A stretch of DNA of 64,000 nucleotides from Planctomycetota bacterium (GTDB lineage Bacteria > Planctomycetota > UBA1135 > GCA-002686595), in assembly GCA_009691855.1 (NCBI GenBank), contig SIAI01000005.1:1-64000 (forward strand). Reading direction: 5' to 3'. The stretch's first letter is position 1; every line of letters begins with the position of its first letter. A model generated the notes under the pieces. It made no database searches, was not told the DNA's origin, and worked only from the letters and a program-made list of their open reading frames with translations. Shown in pieces: positions 23,522 through 32,116 of the stretch. Made by a program: the position numbers and the translations under genes.

Positions 23522-25450
23522 TCACGGCTTGCGCACGAGTTCGACCACGTGCTCCGTCACCACGCCCTTCGTGAGCGTCACCTCGACCGCGGGCACGGGT
23601 TCGTAGCCGGGGACCACAGGGACCTCGAGCCGGTAGCGGCCGGCCTCCTTCTTGTGCAGCGTGATCGTGCCACCGCCGCTGCTCGAAGAGCGGAAGTCTG
23701 GCTGACCCTCGAGAGGCTCGAGCTCGGGAAAGGCGCCGTCGGCCCAGGGGATCTCGGTCGTGCCGTCGCGCAGGACGACGCGCAGCCCGGTCGGACGCGC
23801 GAGGCGCAGCTCGACCTCGTTCGTGCCCGCTCGCGCCTGGACGGTCTCGGAAGCGTGCGCATAGGTGCTCCCGTACACGCCGACGACGACCTCGCCCTGC
23901 GGCGCGCGGATGCGCCAGCGCCGCAGGGCCTCGTCCCACTCCGCCCTCTCGTGCGACCAGCCGTACAGACCCTCGGGCATGGCGCAGTACCAGCTCACGC
24001 TCTCGCTCGTCACCTCGACACCGGTGTCGTCCTCGATGCAACGCACGAGCACCTCGCACGGCGGCGGCACGACCACGCGCGCGTCGCGCAAGCCCGCGTC
24101 GCCGACGGTGAGCACGGCGTGAAAGGCGAGCTCGTCGAGCTCCACCTCGTAGCGACCCGGCTGCACCGCCGGCGCCGACCAGCGATAGGCCGCGGGCGGA
24201 TCGCCCTCCGGCTCCATCGCCGAGCTGGCGAGCGAGAAGCGTCCGTCGCCGCCGTCGAGTGGCGTGTCCAGGAGCTCGAAAGCCAGCTCGAACTCGCCGA
24301 GCTCCCAGGCGGCGGGCAACACGAGCGTGCCCTCGAACGGCACCTTGCGGCGCGGCTCCAGCTCCTTCAGGGTCAGGCTCACGCGCGCGCGTCCACCGGC
24401 CACGACCTCCGCCTCGGCTTCGGCCAGCACCAGCGGATCGCGCCAGTAGTCGCCGATCTCGGCCTTGACGCGGTACGGGCCGACGGGGAGCGCCTCGACG
24501 AGGACCCGGCCGGCGGCGTGCACCTCCGCCTCGAACGCCGGCGCGTGCTCGCTGCCGAAGAGGCGCAGCCTCGTGCCCGCAGCGCCGACGGTACCGAGCA
24601 GCTCGACCTCGAGCTCGCCCGCGCGCTCCAGCAGCAGGATGCGCTCGCCGCCGCGCTGCTCGTCGATCTCGATGCGGCCCCAGGCGTAGCCCGGGCTGCG
24701 CGCGTAACAGGTGCGCGTGCCGAGCGACGAATCGCCGGGCGGCAGCGTCACCGGCGACGGCCCGAGGTCGCGCTCGCTCGCGGCCGCCGGCCCCGGATGT
24801 CCGCACTGCGATTCCGGCCAGCCGCTGACCTCGGTGAGGAACACCGGGGCGAGCTCGCGCCCGCTCTCGCGATCGCGGACGGAGAGCAGTGATGCGCTCG
24901 GCCAGCGCGCCGAGAGCGCGAGCCAGCCGTCCTCCGGCAGCGCGATGCGCTCCGAGGTGTCCTCGCCGCACACGGCCCGTCGTCCGCCGAGCTCCACGTC
25001 CGTCACGCCGAGAGCCTGGACCGTGGGCTCGCGCGGGAGTGCAGTGCTCCAGGCGCCACCGTGAACCTCGACCTCGTGCCACGAGCCCGAGTCCCCGGTC
25101 CACAGCACGAAGGAAAAGCTGCCGTCCTCGGCGCGATGCTCCGCGCCTTGCTCGTCGAGCACGACGATCGTGCCCGCGAGCGGCAGCGTCTCGGCCCCGC
25201 CACTCGCGGCCGTCGGCTCGGACTCCGGCAGCACCCGCGGCGTCACCACGGCGGGCTCGGTCGCGAGCACGCGCGTCTCGATCTGCTGCGCTGCTGCCGG
25301 CGCGAGCTCGGCCGGCGGGTCTTCGCGCACGCTCGGCGCGCTCTCGGGAGCGGCCGCGTTGGCGCCGCGCCGCCCGCCGTCGAGCCGCAGCAAGAACGCC
25401 GCCAGGACGACGAGCGCGAGCAGACCGAAGGCGAGCGCGACCCTCCTCAT
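23522..25450 (-). CDS. Membrane-anchored Ig-like repeat protein, tandem paralogue A
   Basis: A 642-residue protein: one N-terminal membrane anchor (ALAFGLLALVVLAAFLLRL), a Pro/Ala/Glu linker to about residue 80, then several beta-rich domains of the carboxypeptidase-regulatory-like type. Landmarks shared with its two neighbours are GPSPVTLPPG, YARSPGYAWGRIEID, VPPPCEV.VRC and GTNEVELRL; it ends in ELVRKP like paralogue B. It is inferred to be exposed outside the cytoplasmic membrane. No catalytic motif is visible. Start 25450 is chosen because the longer frame has no anchor at its N-terminus. First-named of three tandem genes that point the same way. Confidence 0.75.
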   Translation of the reverse strand: MRRVALAFGLLALVVLAAFLLRLDGGRRGANAAAPESAPSVREDPPAELAPAAAQQIETRVLATEPAVVTPRVLPESEPTAASGGAETLPLAGTIVVLDEQGAEHRAEDGSFSFVLWTGDSGSWHEVEVHGGAWSTALPREPTVQALGVTDVELGGRRAVCGEDTSERIALPEDGWLALSARWPSASLLSVRDRESGRELAPVFLTEVSGWPESQCGHPGPAAASERDLGPSPVTLPPGDSSLGTRTCYARSPGYAWGRIEIDEQRGGERILLLERAGELEVELLGTVGAAGTRLRLFGSEHAPAFEAEVHAAGRVLVEALPVGPYRVKAEIGDYWRDPLVLAEAEAEVVAGGRARVSLTLKELEPRRKVPFEGTLVLPAAWELGEFELAFELLDTPLDGGDGRFSLASSAMEPEGDPPAAYRWSAPAVQPGRYEVELDELAFHAVLTVGDAGLRDARVVVPPPCEVLVRCIEDDTGVEVTSESVSWYCAMPEGLYGWSHERAEWDEALRRWRIRAPQGEVVVGVYGSTYAHASETVQARAGTNEVELRLARPTGLRVVLRDGTTEIPWADGAFPELEPLEGQPDFRSSSSGGGTITLHKKEAGRYRLEVPVVPGYEPVPAVEVTLTKGVVTEHVVELVRKP

Positions 25451-25512
25451 CAGCGCCGATTCTACCCGGGTCCCGTCCGCGCGCCGCCGCGCAGCGGGCG
25501 AGACGAGCTCGT

Positions 25513-27411
25513 TCAGGGCTTGCGCACGAGCGCCACGTCGATGGCCCCGTCGCGCTCGATGCGCAGGGTGCGCGGCGGCACCGGCTCGTAGCCGGGCTGA
25601 TTGGGGACGACGAGCACGTAATCCCCCGGCGCGGTGACGCAGAGCTCGAGCTCGCCGTAGCCCGCCTCCTGGCCATCGAGCGTCTCGAGCCTCGCGAGGC
25701 GCGACGGCCGCCACGCGACGAGCTCCGCGCCGTCGCGCAGGGTGAGGACGAGGCGCAGGTAGCGGTTCATCCGCAGCGTGAACTCGTTCGTGCCCGGGCG
25801 GAGCTCGACGCGTTGCGTGGCGAACTCGTGGTCTCGGTCGTGGGCCTGGAGCTGGGTCCAGCCGCGCGGCGCACGGAGCAGCCAGGCGTCCTGCGCCTCG
25901 TCGAACGAGCCCTCTGTTCCGTAGCTCAGGGGCTTCCAGGACCAGCGCACCTTCGCGGCGCGCACGACGGAGCCATCGTGCGCGTCCACGCAGCGCACGC
26001 GCACCTCGCACGGCGGCGGCACGACGACGAGCGCTTCGCGCGTGCCGGTCGGACCGGTGTCGACCAACGCTACGAAGCCGAGCTCGAACAGGCTCACGCG
26101 ATAGCGACCGGGCGGCACGTCCGGGAATCGCCAGCGGAAGCGGTCGGGCGCGCCGAGCTCGGGCGTGAGCTCGGAATCCCCCAGCCGGCGCGCCTTACCC
26201 GTGCCTTCGCGCTCGAAGGACAGGGTGAAGCGCGCGAGGTCCCAGTCCGCCGGCAGGACGAGCGTGCCCTCGAGCGGCACGCGAGCTGCACTCGGCGGCG
26301 GCGCGAGCTCGAGCACGGCCTCGGCGCGCCGTCCCGCGACGATCTCGACGCGCGTCGCGCCGAGGAGGACCGACGATTCGCGCCCGAGGCGCGCCTCGGC
26401 GACGTACGCGCCGGGCGGCAGGTCCTGCACGCGGAACGAGCTCGCCTCGTCGAGCCGCTCGTCGAGGTAGTCGTCTGGCCGGTCGGAGTCGGGATGCTCG
26501 CCTGCCTGGAACAGGCGCACGCGCGTCGCGGGATCGCGCGCGGCGGCCACGATGGTGAGCGTGAGCTCGCTCGCGCGCTCGAGCACGAGCTCGACCTCGC
26601 CGCCCGCGAGCGGCAGGAGCTCGACGCGCCCCCAGGCGTAGCCCGGACTGCGCGCGTAGAAGACGCGCGCGAACCGCCAGGCGCGCTCCGCGGCGGCGAT
26701 GTGCACGGGCGACGGGCCGACTTCGCTGCCTTCCTCCTCGCCGATCGCACCCGGGTGGAAGCGGCCGGATGCGTAGCGCGCCTGCGATTCGTAGAGGAAG
26801 ACGGCCTCGAGCTCGCGCCCCGTGTCGCGCGCGCGCACGTGCAGCAGGAGCTCGGGCAGCCAGCGCACCTCGAGCGCGAGCGAGCCGCTCGCGGGGAACG
26901 GGAGCTCGTCCGCGAACTCGGCCAGCGGCTCCGCGGCGCGCCCGCCGAGCGTGCAGCTCAAGATCTCCAGCGTCCCGTCCAGCCGCCCGAAGCGCGAGCC
27001 GGACAACTCGAGCGCCCAGCGCCCTTCGCGCACCTCGAGCGGATACGTGCCGCCGCCGCCGCCGAGGACCTCCACGCGCAGCTCGAGCTCGCCGCTCTCG
27101 AACCCGCGCGCGACGCCGGCCGGATCGTGCGCCACCACGGTGCCCTGGATCACGAAGGGCGGCGGCGCGGGTTCGGGAACGAAATCGGCCGCCACCGAGG
27201 AGGTGCTGGCCGATTCGCGCGCGCCGACACCCACCATGGGCGGCGCGGCGAGCGCGGCCTCGCCGGCGCCCTCGTCCGGCGCGCGCTCTCCGCCGCGCGC
27301 GCGCGCCCCGGAGCGCGGCCGCTCGACGAGCAGCAGCGCCAGGCCGCCGAGCAGCAGCACCCCGAGCGCGAGCACGAGCGCCGGCCGGCTCCGTGCAGGC
27401 TCCGCGCTCAC
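25513..27411 (-). CDS. Membrane-anchored Ig-like repeat protein, tandem paralogue B
   Basis: A 632-residue protein with an anchor near residues 10-27 (ALVLALGVLLLGGLALLLV), a low-complexity linker and the same domain order as paralogue A: GPSPVHIAAAERA, YARSPGYAWGRVELLP, VPPPCEVRVRC, GTNEFTLRM, terminal LVRKP. I prefer the GTG at 27411 (GGAGGGAG lies about 8 nt upstream) over the ATG at 27480 in the track, whose extra 23 residues are polar and would precede the anchor. Function unknown; 62 bp separate it from paralogue A. Confidence 0.72.
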   Translation of the reverse strand: MSAEPARSRPALVLALGVLLLGGLALLLVERPRSGARARGGERAPDEGAGEAALAAPPMVGVGARESASTSSVAADFVPEPAPPPFVIQGTVVAHDPAGVARGFESGELELRVEVLGGGGGTYPLEVREGRWALELSGSRFGRLDGTLEILSCTLGGRAAEPLAEFADELPFPASGSLALEVRWLPELLLHVRARDTGRELEAVFLYESQARYASGRFHPGAIGEEEGSEVGPSPVHIAAAERAWRFARVFYARSPGYAWGRVELLPLAGGEVELVLERASELTLTIVAAARDPATRVRLFQAGEHPDSDRPDDYLDERLDEASSFRVQDLPPGAYVAEARLGRESSVLLGATRVEIVAGRRAEAVLELAPPPSAARVPLEGTLVLPADWDLARFTLSFEREGTGKARRLGDSELTPELGAPDRFRWRFPDVPPGRYRVSLFELGFVALVDTGPTGTREALVVVPPPCEVRVRCVDAHDGSVVRAAKVRWSWKPLSYGTEGSFDEAQDAWLLRAPRGWTQLQAHDRDHEFATQRVELRPGTNEFTLRMNRYLRLVLTLRDGAELVAWRPSRLARLETLDGQEAGYGELELCVTAPGDYVLVVPNQPGYEPVPPRTLRIERDGAIDVALVRKP

Positions 27412-27585
27412 GCGCTCGCTCCCTCCGCCGTCACCAGCGACCCGAGGCACGCAGCGTCCCGGCGCACGGACGCCAACCACGCGAGTGAAGCCTCCCTCAT
27501 GCGGCGCCGATTCTAGTCGCTCCCTCGCCCGCCGGCGTCGTCACCGGTCCACCGCCGCTCAGCGCGCCTCCAGGGGCGCGGGTTC

Positions 27586-29241
27586 CTAGCGAGCGCGCAG
27601 GTAGAACACGACTTCGTTGGTGCCCGGGCCCACGTCGAGCACACGGACCGCTTGCTCGTACAGATTCGCTCGGGTGAAGAGCAGCGTCGGGCCCTGGTGG
27701 ACCTCGAAGCGCTGGGGATTGGAGTACCGACCTTGGTATCCGGCGCAGTACCACGACCCGAAGTTGCGCGGAGTGAGGGACGCGAACCCGATGCCTTCGC
27801 TCGTGACCTCGCTCCCCTGCTCGTCCACGCACCGCACAGCGACCTGGTCAAGCCCTGGTACGGAGATGAGGGCGGTTCGCGTGCCATCGGGGCCAGTGTC
27901 GAGGTCAGTGGTGAATTGGAACCGGAGCAGATCGACGCGGTATCGACCGGGGCGCACTGCCGGAGCCGCCCAGTGAAGCCGGCGAGCTCCTTCCTCCGAC
28001 ACCATCTCCGAGCGCAGGATCCGGAACGAGCTCGATATTGAGAAACTTGCTCCGTTGTTTCTGCGGTCCGTCAGCCCGAAGGCGAGCCCGGCCGTGTCCC
28101 TGTCTCCCACCTCGTTCCACTCCTCAGGCAGCTCCAGGATTCCTTCGAGGGGCACGAGTCGAGTCGACGGAAGCCCCACCTCCAGGATCGCAGTGACGCG
28201 CTCACCCGCGAGGACCTCGACATCGATGGATCCGAGAGGCCAACCCTGGCTACGCGCCTGCGCCGTATAGCGTCCGGCGGGTAGGTCCTGGAGCACGAGG
28301 GTCTCCCTCTCGCCGAGCGTCACGTAGCGGTAGCTCCGCCCGTCTCGTTGCGCGGCCGACACGAGCTCGATCTGCGCCCAGCGCTTCTCCGGTTCCCCCT
28401 GGACCACGAGCTCCAGCTCGCCCGCCGGATCCAGCAGCAACGTGGGCTCCGCCTCCTCCTCATCGATCAATATTCGTCCCCACGCATGGCCCTCGCCACG
28501 CGCGAACAGGACGCGTGGCGCGAGCGGATCGCGTGATTCCTCGAGCTGCACCGGCGACGGCCCCACGGCGTGCGCCGTGAGCAGCAGCTCCGCACCCGGG
28601 CGCTCCCCGTCCTCCGCCGAGCCCAGCGCGACCGCTGGCAGCTCGCACAAGAACACCTCCTCGAGCTCGCGGCCCGTGTCGCGCGCGCGCACGTGCAGCC
28701 GCGGCGCCGGGAGCCAGCGCAGGCGCAAATCGACGCGGCCGTCGGCGGGAACGGCGAGCGCGGCGCGCGGCTCGGGCACAGCCCTCCGTCCGCCGAGCAC
28801 GCAAACGCCGGCGCGCAGCATCTCGACCTCCGCGTCGGGCGCCGCGCGTGCGCCCGCGGCGCTCCACTGCCCGTCTTGGACCACGATCTCGTGGTGGCTG
28901 CGCGACTCTCCGCTCTGGAGCGTGAAGGCGAGGAAGCCGCTCTCGTGCGCGTGCTCCACCTCGGACGCGTCGATGACCACGATCCGGCCACCGAGCTCGA
29001 GTGCGCGCGCCGGTGGCTCGACGCTCGGCGCCTCGCTCGCACGCGGCTGCCTCGCCGCGACCTTCGCGAGCTCACCCGCCGACCCCGGCACGTCGAGCGC
29101 GCGCCGCCCGGGCGGTGCGACCGGCTCGACCACCTGCGGCGCGCCAGGCACTGCCTCCTTCCGCGAGTTGCGCGCAAGCCAGAGCACGAGAGCTCCCAGA
29201 GCGCATCCCAGGAGCACGATCAGCAGCACGACCTTCCTCAT
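27586..29241 (-). CDS. Membrane-anchored Ig-like repeat protein, tandem paralogue C, short C-terminus
   Basis: A 551-residue protein with an N-terminal anchor (VVLLIVLLGCALGALVLWLA) and the shared landmarks GPSPVQLEES, GEGHAWGRILID, VRCVDEQGSEVTSEG and GTNEVVFYL. It stops right after this last motif, about 75-80 residues before the point where A and B end, so the final domain is missing. The bases after the stop do not encode a similar domain in any frame I checked, so this is loss rather than a simple recent frameshift. Upstream-most of the tandem trio on this strand. Confidence 0.75.
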   Translation of the reverse strand: MRKVVLLIVLLGCALGALVLWLARNSRKEAVPGAPQVVEPVAPPGRRALDVPGSAGELAKVAARQPRASEAPSVEPPARALELGGRIVVIDASEVEHAHESGFLAFTLQSGESRSHHEIVVQDGQWSAAGARAAPDAEVEMLRAGVCVLGGRRAVPEPRAALAVPADGRVDLRLRWLPAPRLHVRARDTGRELEEVFLCELPAVALGSAEDGERPGAELLLTAHAVGPSPVQLEESRDPLAPRVLFARGEGHAWGRILIDEEEAEPTLLLDPAGELELVVQGEPEKRWAQIELVSAAQRDGRSYRYVTLGERETLVLQDLPAGRYTAQARSQGWPLGSIDVEVLAGERVTAILEVGLPSTRLVPLEGILELPEEWNEVGDRDTAGLAFGLTDRRNNGASFSISSSFRILRSEMVSEEGARRLHWAAPAVRPGRYRVDLLRFQFTTDLDTGPDGTRTALISVPGLDQVAVRCVDEQGSEVTSEGIGFASLTPRNFGSWYCAGYQGRYSNPQRFEVHQGPTLLFTRANLYEQAVRVLDVGPGTNEVVFYLRAR

Positions 29242-29264
29242 GGGCCGTACGCGATCCTACCGCC

Positions 29265-30194
29265 TCACCCCGCGAAGCAGCGGTCCATCCGCGCGCTCAC
29301 GTCCTTCAGGCGCACCGCATCACCGCCGTCGACCTCGGCGATGCCCCAGCCGTCGTAACCGACCTCGTCGAGCGCGCGCATGATCGCGGGCCAGTCGTTG
29401 TCGCCCTCGCCGAGCTCGACGTCGAAGCCCTTCCAGCGGCCGAGGTCGTCCATCTTCTTGCGGCTGAACTCCTTGATGTGGAGCTTCTGGATGCGCGGGC
29501 CGAGGATGCGCACCCACTGTTCGGGCCAGCCGTAGATGAGCAGGTTGCCGAGGTCGAGGTGCCAGCCGACGACGTCGCTGGCGATCCCGTCGCTGGTGAT
29601 CTCGTCGAGGTAGCGGTTCGCCTCGGTCGGGGTGAGGATGAAGTTGTTCCACACGTTCTCGATGGCGATCTTCACGCCCAGCTCGCGCGCCAGCGGCGCG
29701 GTGGCGCGGATCTCGGCGATCGAGTGCGTCCAGGCGACGTCGTAGCTGCGATTCTTGTCCACCACGGCGGGCACGAGCAGCACGCTCGACGCACCGTAAG
29801 CATGCGCGTCGCGCAGCGCGGCCTCGAGGCCGGCGCGGCCCTTGGCGCGCTCGGCGGGATCCGGATCGCCGAGGCTGTGGGACCAGTGCTCGGAGTCCAC
29901 CACGCTGGGGATCGCGAGGCCGCTGGCGTCGCGCGCGGCGAGCACGTCCTCGAGCTTGTTCCCCGACGGTCCGTCCATCTCGACGCCGGCGAAGCCGCAG
30001 TCGCGCGCCAGCAGGAACTTGTCGCGCAGCGTCTCGCCCGCCCCGATCATGCCGATGCCCAGCGCCTTGCGCAGCTTGCGCTTCTTCGCGGGACGCGCGG
30101 CGGCGGAGCCGGGCGCGCTCTGGCAGGCGAGCGCGGCGCCAGCGAGGGCCGCGGTGGAGAGCGTGAGGAGCGCGCGGCGGTCGAGGGCGGGCAT
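29265..30194 (-). CDS. Exported sugar phosphate isomerase/epimerase-like TIM barrel
   Basis: A 309-residue protein. The N-terminus DRRALLTLSTAALAGAALAC combines a twin-arginine-like RR motif with a possible lipobox (LACQ), indicating Tat export and perhaps lipidation. The rest is an AP-endonuclease-2/xylose-isomerase-like TIM barrel: GFAGVEMDG, IAIENVWNNF (metal Glu), GWHLDLGNLL, KLHIKEF and a terminal GWGIAEVDGGD. Planctomycetes encode many exported members of this family, thought to act in carbohydrate breakdown, with few assigned substrates. Gene faces the same way as the Ig-like trio. Confidence 0.87.
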   Translation of the reverse strand: MPALDRRALLTLSTAALAGAALACQSAPGSAAARPAKKRKLRKALGIGMIGAGETLRDKFLLARDCGFAGVEMDGPSGNKLEDVLAARDASGLAIPSVVDSEHWSHSLGDPDPAERAKGRAGLEAALRDAHAYGASSVLLVPAVVDKNRSYDVAWTHSIAEIRATAPLARELGVKIAIENVWNNFILTPTEANRYLDEITSDGIASDVVGWHLDLGNLLIYGWPEQWVRILGPRIQKLHIKEFSRKKMDDLGRWKGFDVELGEGDNDWPAIMRALDEVGYDGWGIAEVDGGDAVRLKDVSARMDRCFAG

Positions 30195-30262
30195 GCGGGG
30201 TCTCCGGGCAGGGAGTGGACGAGGCGAGTCGGGAGTCTACCGACGAGCGCTCGCGACCGCGC

Positions 30263-31255
30263 TCACTTCGAAGCGGGTAGGACGTTGGCGACGATCTGCT
30301 CGAGTGCCTCGGTGCTCTTCGTCCTTCCGTCCAGCCGCTCGCGCCAGAAGCCGCGCACGAGCTCGGCGTTGGGACCCATGCGCGCATAGAGCTTGGCGAC
30401 CTCGCCGTAGTCCTGGTGCGCGGGATCGATCACGCGGCGGATGGACTCGGCTGACTGCACGAACATGAGCGTGTGCGGCAGATCGCGCAGCAGCTTGTCG
30501 TTCTGGCCGACGCCGTTCGCCAGCAACAGGAAGCGCAGCTCGCCCAGCGCAGAGTCGTTGCCCGAGGCGACGTCGAGCGCGTGCGTGGCCTCGTGCAGGA
30601 TCGTCTCGAAGAGCTGCGAGCCCGGCGCGTTGCCCACGGCCACGAAGCACACGCCCTTGCCGTCCGCCCCGAGGTGCGTGACCGCGCCGGGGAAGGGTGC
30701 CTCGAGCACCAGCGTCACCGGGATCGAGAGGTGCGGATCGGGCATGGCCAGCGCGTGCAGGTGGAACTCGAGCAGCTCGCGCTCCTTCGGCGCGACGCTT
30801 GTGTCCCAGCGCGCGCGCGCCTCCTGGATGCGCGGCTCGCGGCGCTTCCACGGCTCCTGGAAGGCCGGTTCGGCCGCGACCAACGCCGCGGCGAGCTTCA
30901 GCGCGCCCTCGCGCAGCGGCACGCTGGTGCCGGGACGGAGCTCGAGCGTGAGCGGCGCGCTGGCGAACGCCTCCTGGATGTCGCTCGCGCTCTGGCAGCC
31001 GGGCAGGAGGCTCTCGAGCGGACCCCACGCCAGGAACGAGCCGCCCAGAATCTTGTCGAGCTCGCGCGCCGCGTCCACCGCCGCGGAGAACGTCGCGACC
31101 GTCGTCTTGCCGCCCGAGGCGGCCACGCTGCGGATGTGGAAGTAGAGGTCGATCGCCGGGCTGGCGGCGAGCGCGAGGTGTGTCGGAGCGGAGGATGCGG
31201 CCTGCGGCGCGGGGGCCTGGAGCGCGAGCATGAACGCAGCGAGGAGCGCGAGCAT
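30263..31255 (-). CDS. Secreted putative zinc metalloprotease (HEATH motif)
   Basis: A 330-residue protein with a signal peptide (LALLAAFMLALQAPAPQAAS). An HExxH zincin motif occurs as ETILHEATHALDVASGND at about residues 220-237, in a helical context correct for a catalytic zinc site, with Glu residues downstream (ALGELRFLL) as candidate third ligand. The remainder is helical and not recognisable. It resembles proteins annotated as DUF with putative metallopeptidase fold rather than any named family. Divergent from the ABC ATPase at 31337, with an 81 bp shared upstream region. Confidence 0.65.
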   Translation of the reverse strand: MLALLAAFMLALQAPAPQAASSAPTHLALAASPAIDLYFHIRSVAASGGKTTVATFSAAVDAARELDKILGGSFLAWGPLESLLPGCQSASDIQEAFASAPLTLELRPGTSVPLREGALKLAAALVAAEPAFQEPWKRREPRIQEARARWDTSVAPKERELLEFHLHALAMPDPHLSIPVTLVLEAPFPGAVTHLGADGKGVCFVAVGNAPGSQLFETILHEATHALDVASGNDSALGELRFLLLANGVGQNDKLLRDLPHTLMFVQSAESIRRVIDPAHQDYGEVAKLYARMGPNAELVRGFWRERLDGRTKSTEALEQIVANVLPASK

Positions 31256-31336
31256 GGCAGGATTGCAGCCGGAAGCGCGCTTCCTGGCAAGGCCCGTGGC
31301 CGCGCTTCACGCCGATTCCCGCTATCCTGACGCGCG

Positions 31337-32116
31337 ATGGGGGAACTCGCGCTCGAACTGAAGGGGCTGCGCAAGAGCTACGGCTCGCGCGTGGTGCTGG
31401 ACGGCATCGACCTCGCCGTCGAGCGCGGCACGATCCTCGGCTACATCGGCCCGAACGGCGCCGGCAAGTCGACCACGGTCAAGATCCTGTGCGGTCTGTT
31501 GCCGGACTTCGAGGGCGACGTGCGCGTGCTCGGCCTCGACCCGCGCGCCGACGCCTTGGCGGTCAAGCGCAAGATCGGCTACGTGCCCGAGAACGCGATC
31601 CTGTTCGAGCAGCTCACCGTGGCCGAGTTCCTGCTCCTGGTTGGGCGCCTGCACGCGCTCGACGACGGGTTGACGAAGCGCCGCTCCGAGCGCTTCCTCG
31701 AGCTGTTCGAGCTCAGCGAGCGCCTGGGCGCGCGCATCGCCACGCTCTCGAAGGGCATGCGCCAGAAGGTGCTGCTGACCTCGGCCCTGCTGCACGATCC
31801 CGAGCTGGTGGTGCTCGACGAGCCGCTCTCCGGCCTCGACGTCAACGCCACGATCCTGGTCAAGGAACTGATCCACGCCCTGGCGCAGAGCGGCAAGACG
31901 GTCTTTTACTGCTCGCACGTGATGGACGTGGTCGAGCGCGTGTGCGATCGCATCGCGATCCTCGACGGCGGCAAGCTGGTGGCGCTGGGCACCTTCGAGG
32001 AGCTGCAGCAGGCCCAGGGCGGCGGCTCGCTCGAACGCATCTTCGCGCAGCTCACCAGCGAGGGCGGCCAGGCCGAGAAGGCGCAGGCGCTGCTCGAGGC
32101 GCTGCGCACGAGCTGA
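31337..32116 (+). CDS. ABC transporter ATP-binding protein
   Basis: A 259-residue nucleotide-binding subunit: Walker A GPNGAGKST (about 43-51), Q-loop YVPENAILFEQLT, signature LSKGMRQKV, Walker B LVVLDEP, D-loop SGLD and H-loop YCSH. ABC-2/CcmA class. Its TGA overlaps the ATG of the permease gene (ATGA), so the two form a transporter. Similar to the ATPase at 7285-8058. Substrate not predictable from sequence. Confidence 0.94.
   Translation: MGELALELKGLRKSYGSRVVLDGIDLAVERGTILGYIGPNGAGKSTTVKILCGLLPDFEGDVRVLGLDPRADALAVKRKIGYVPENAILFEQLTVAEFLLLVGRLHALDDGLTKRRSERFLELFELSERLGARIATLSKGMRQKVLLTSALLHDPELVVLDEPLSGLDVNATILVKELIHALAQSGKTVFYCSHVMDVVERVCDRIAILDGGKLVALGTFEELQQAQGGGSLERIFAQLTSEGGQAEKAQALLEALRTS

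Noticed and set aside
24889-27516. 875-residue plus-strand ORF across the Ig-like paralogues
   Set aside because: Arg-rich shadow of the minus-strand genes A and B; the minus frames carry anchors and shared motifs, this one does not.
27497-27586. Frameshift that would restore the missing C-terminal domain of paralogue C
   Set aside because: None of the three forward frames after the stop resembles the final domain of paralogues A and B.
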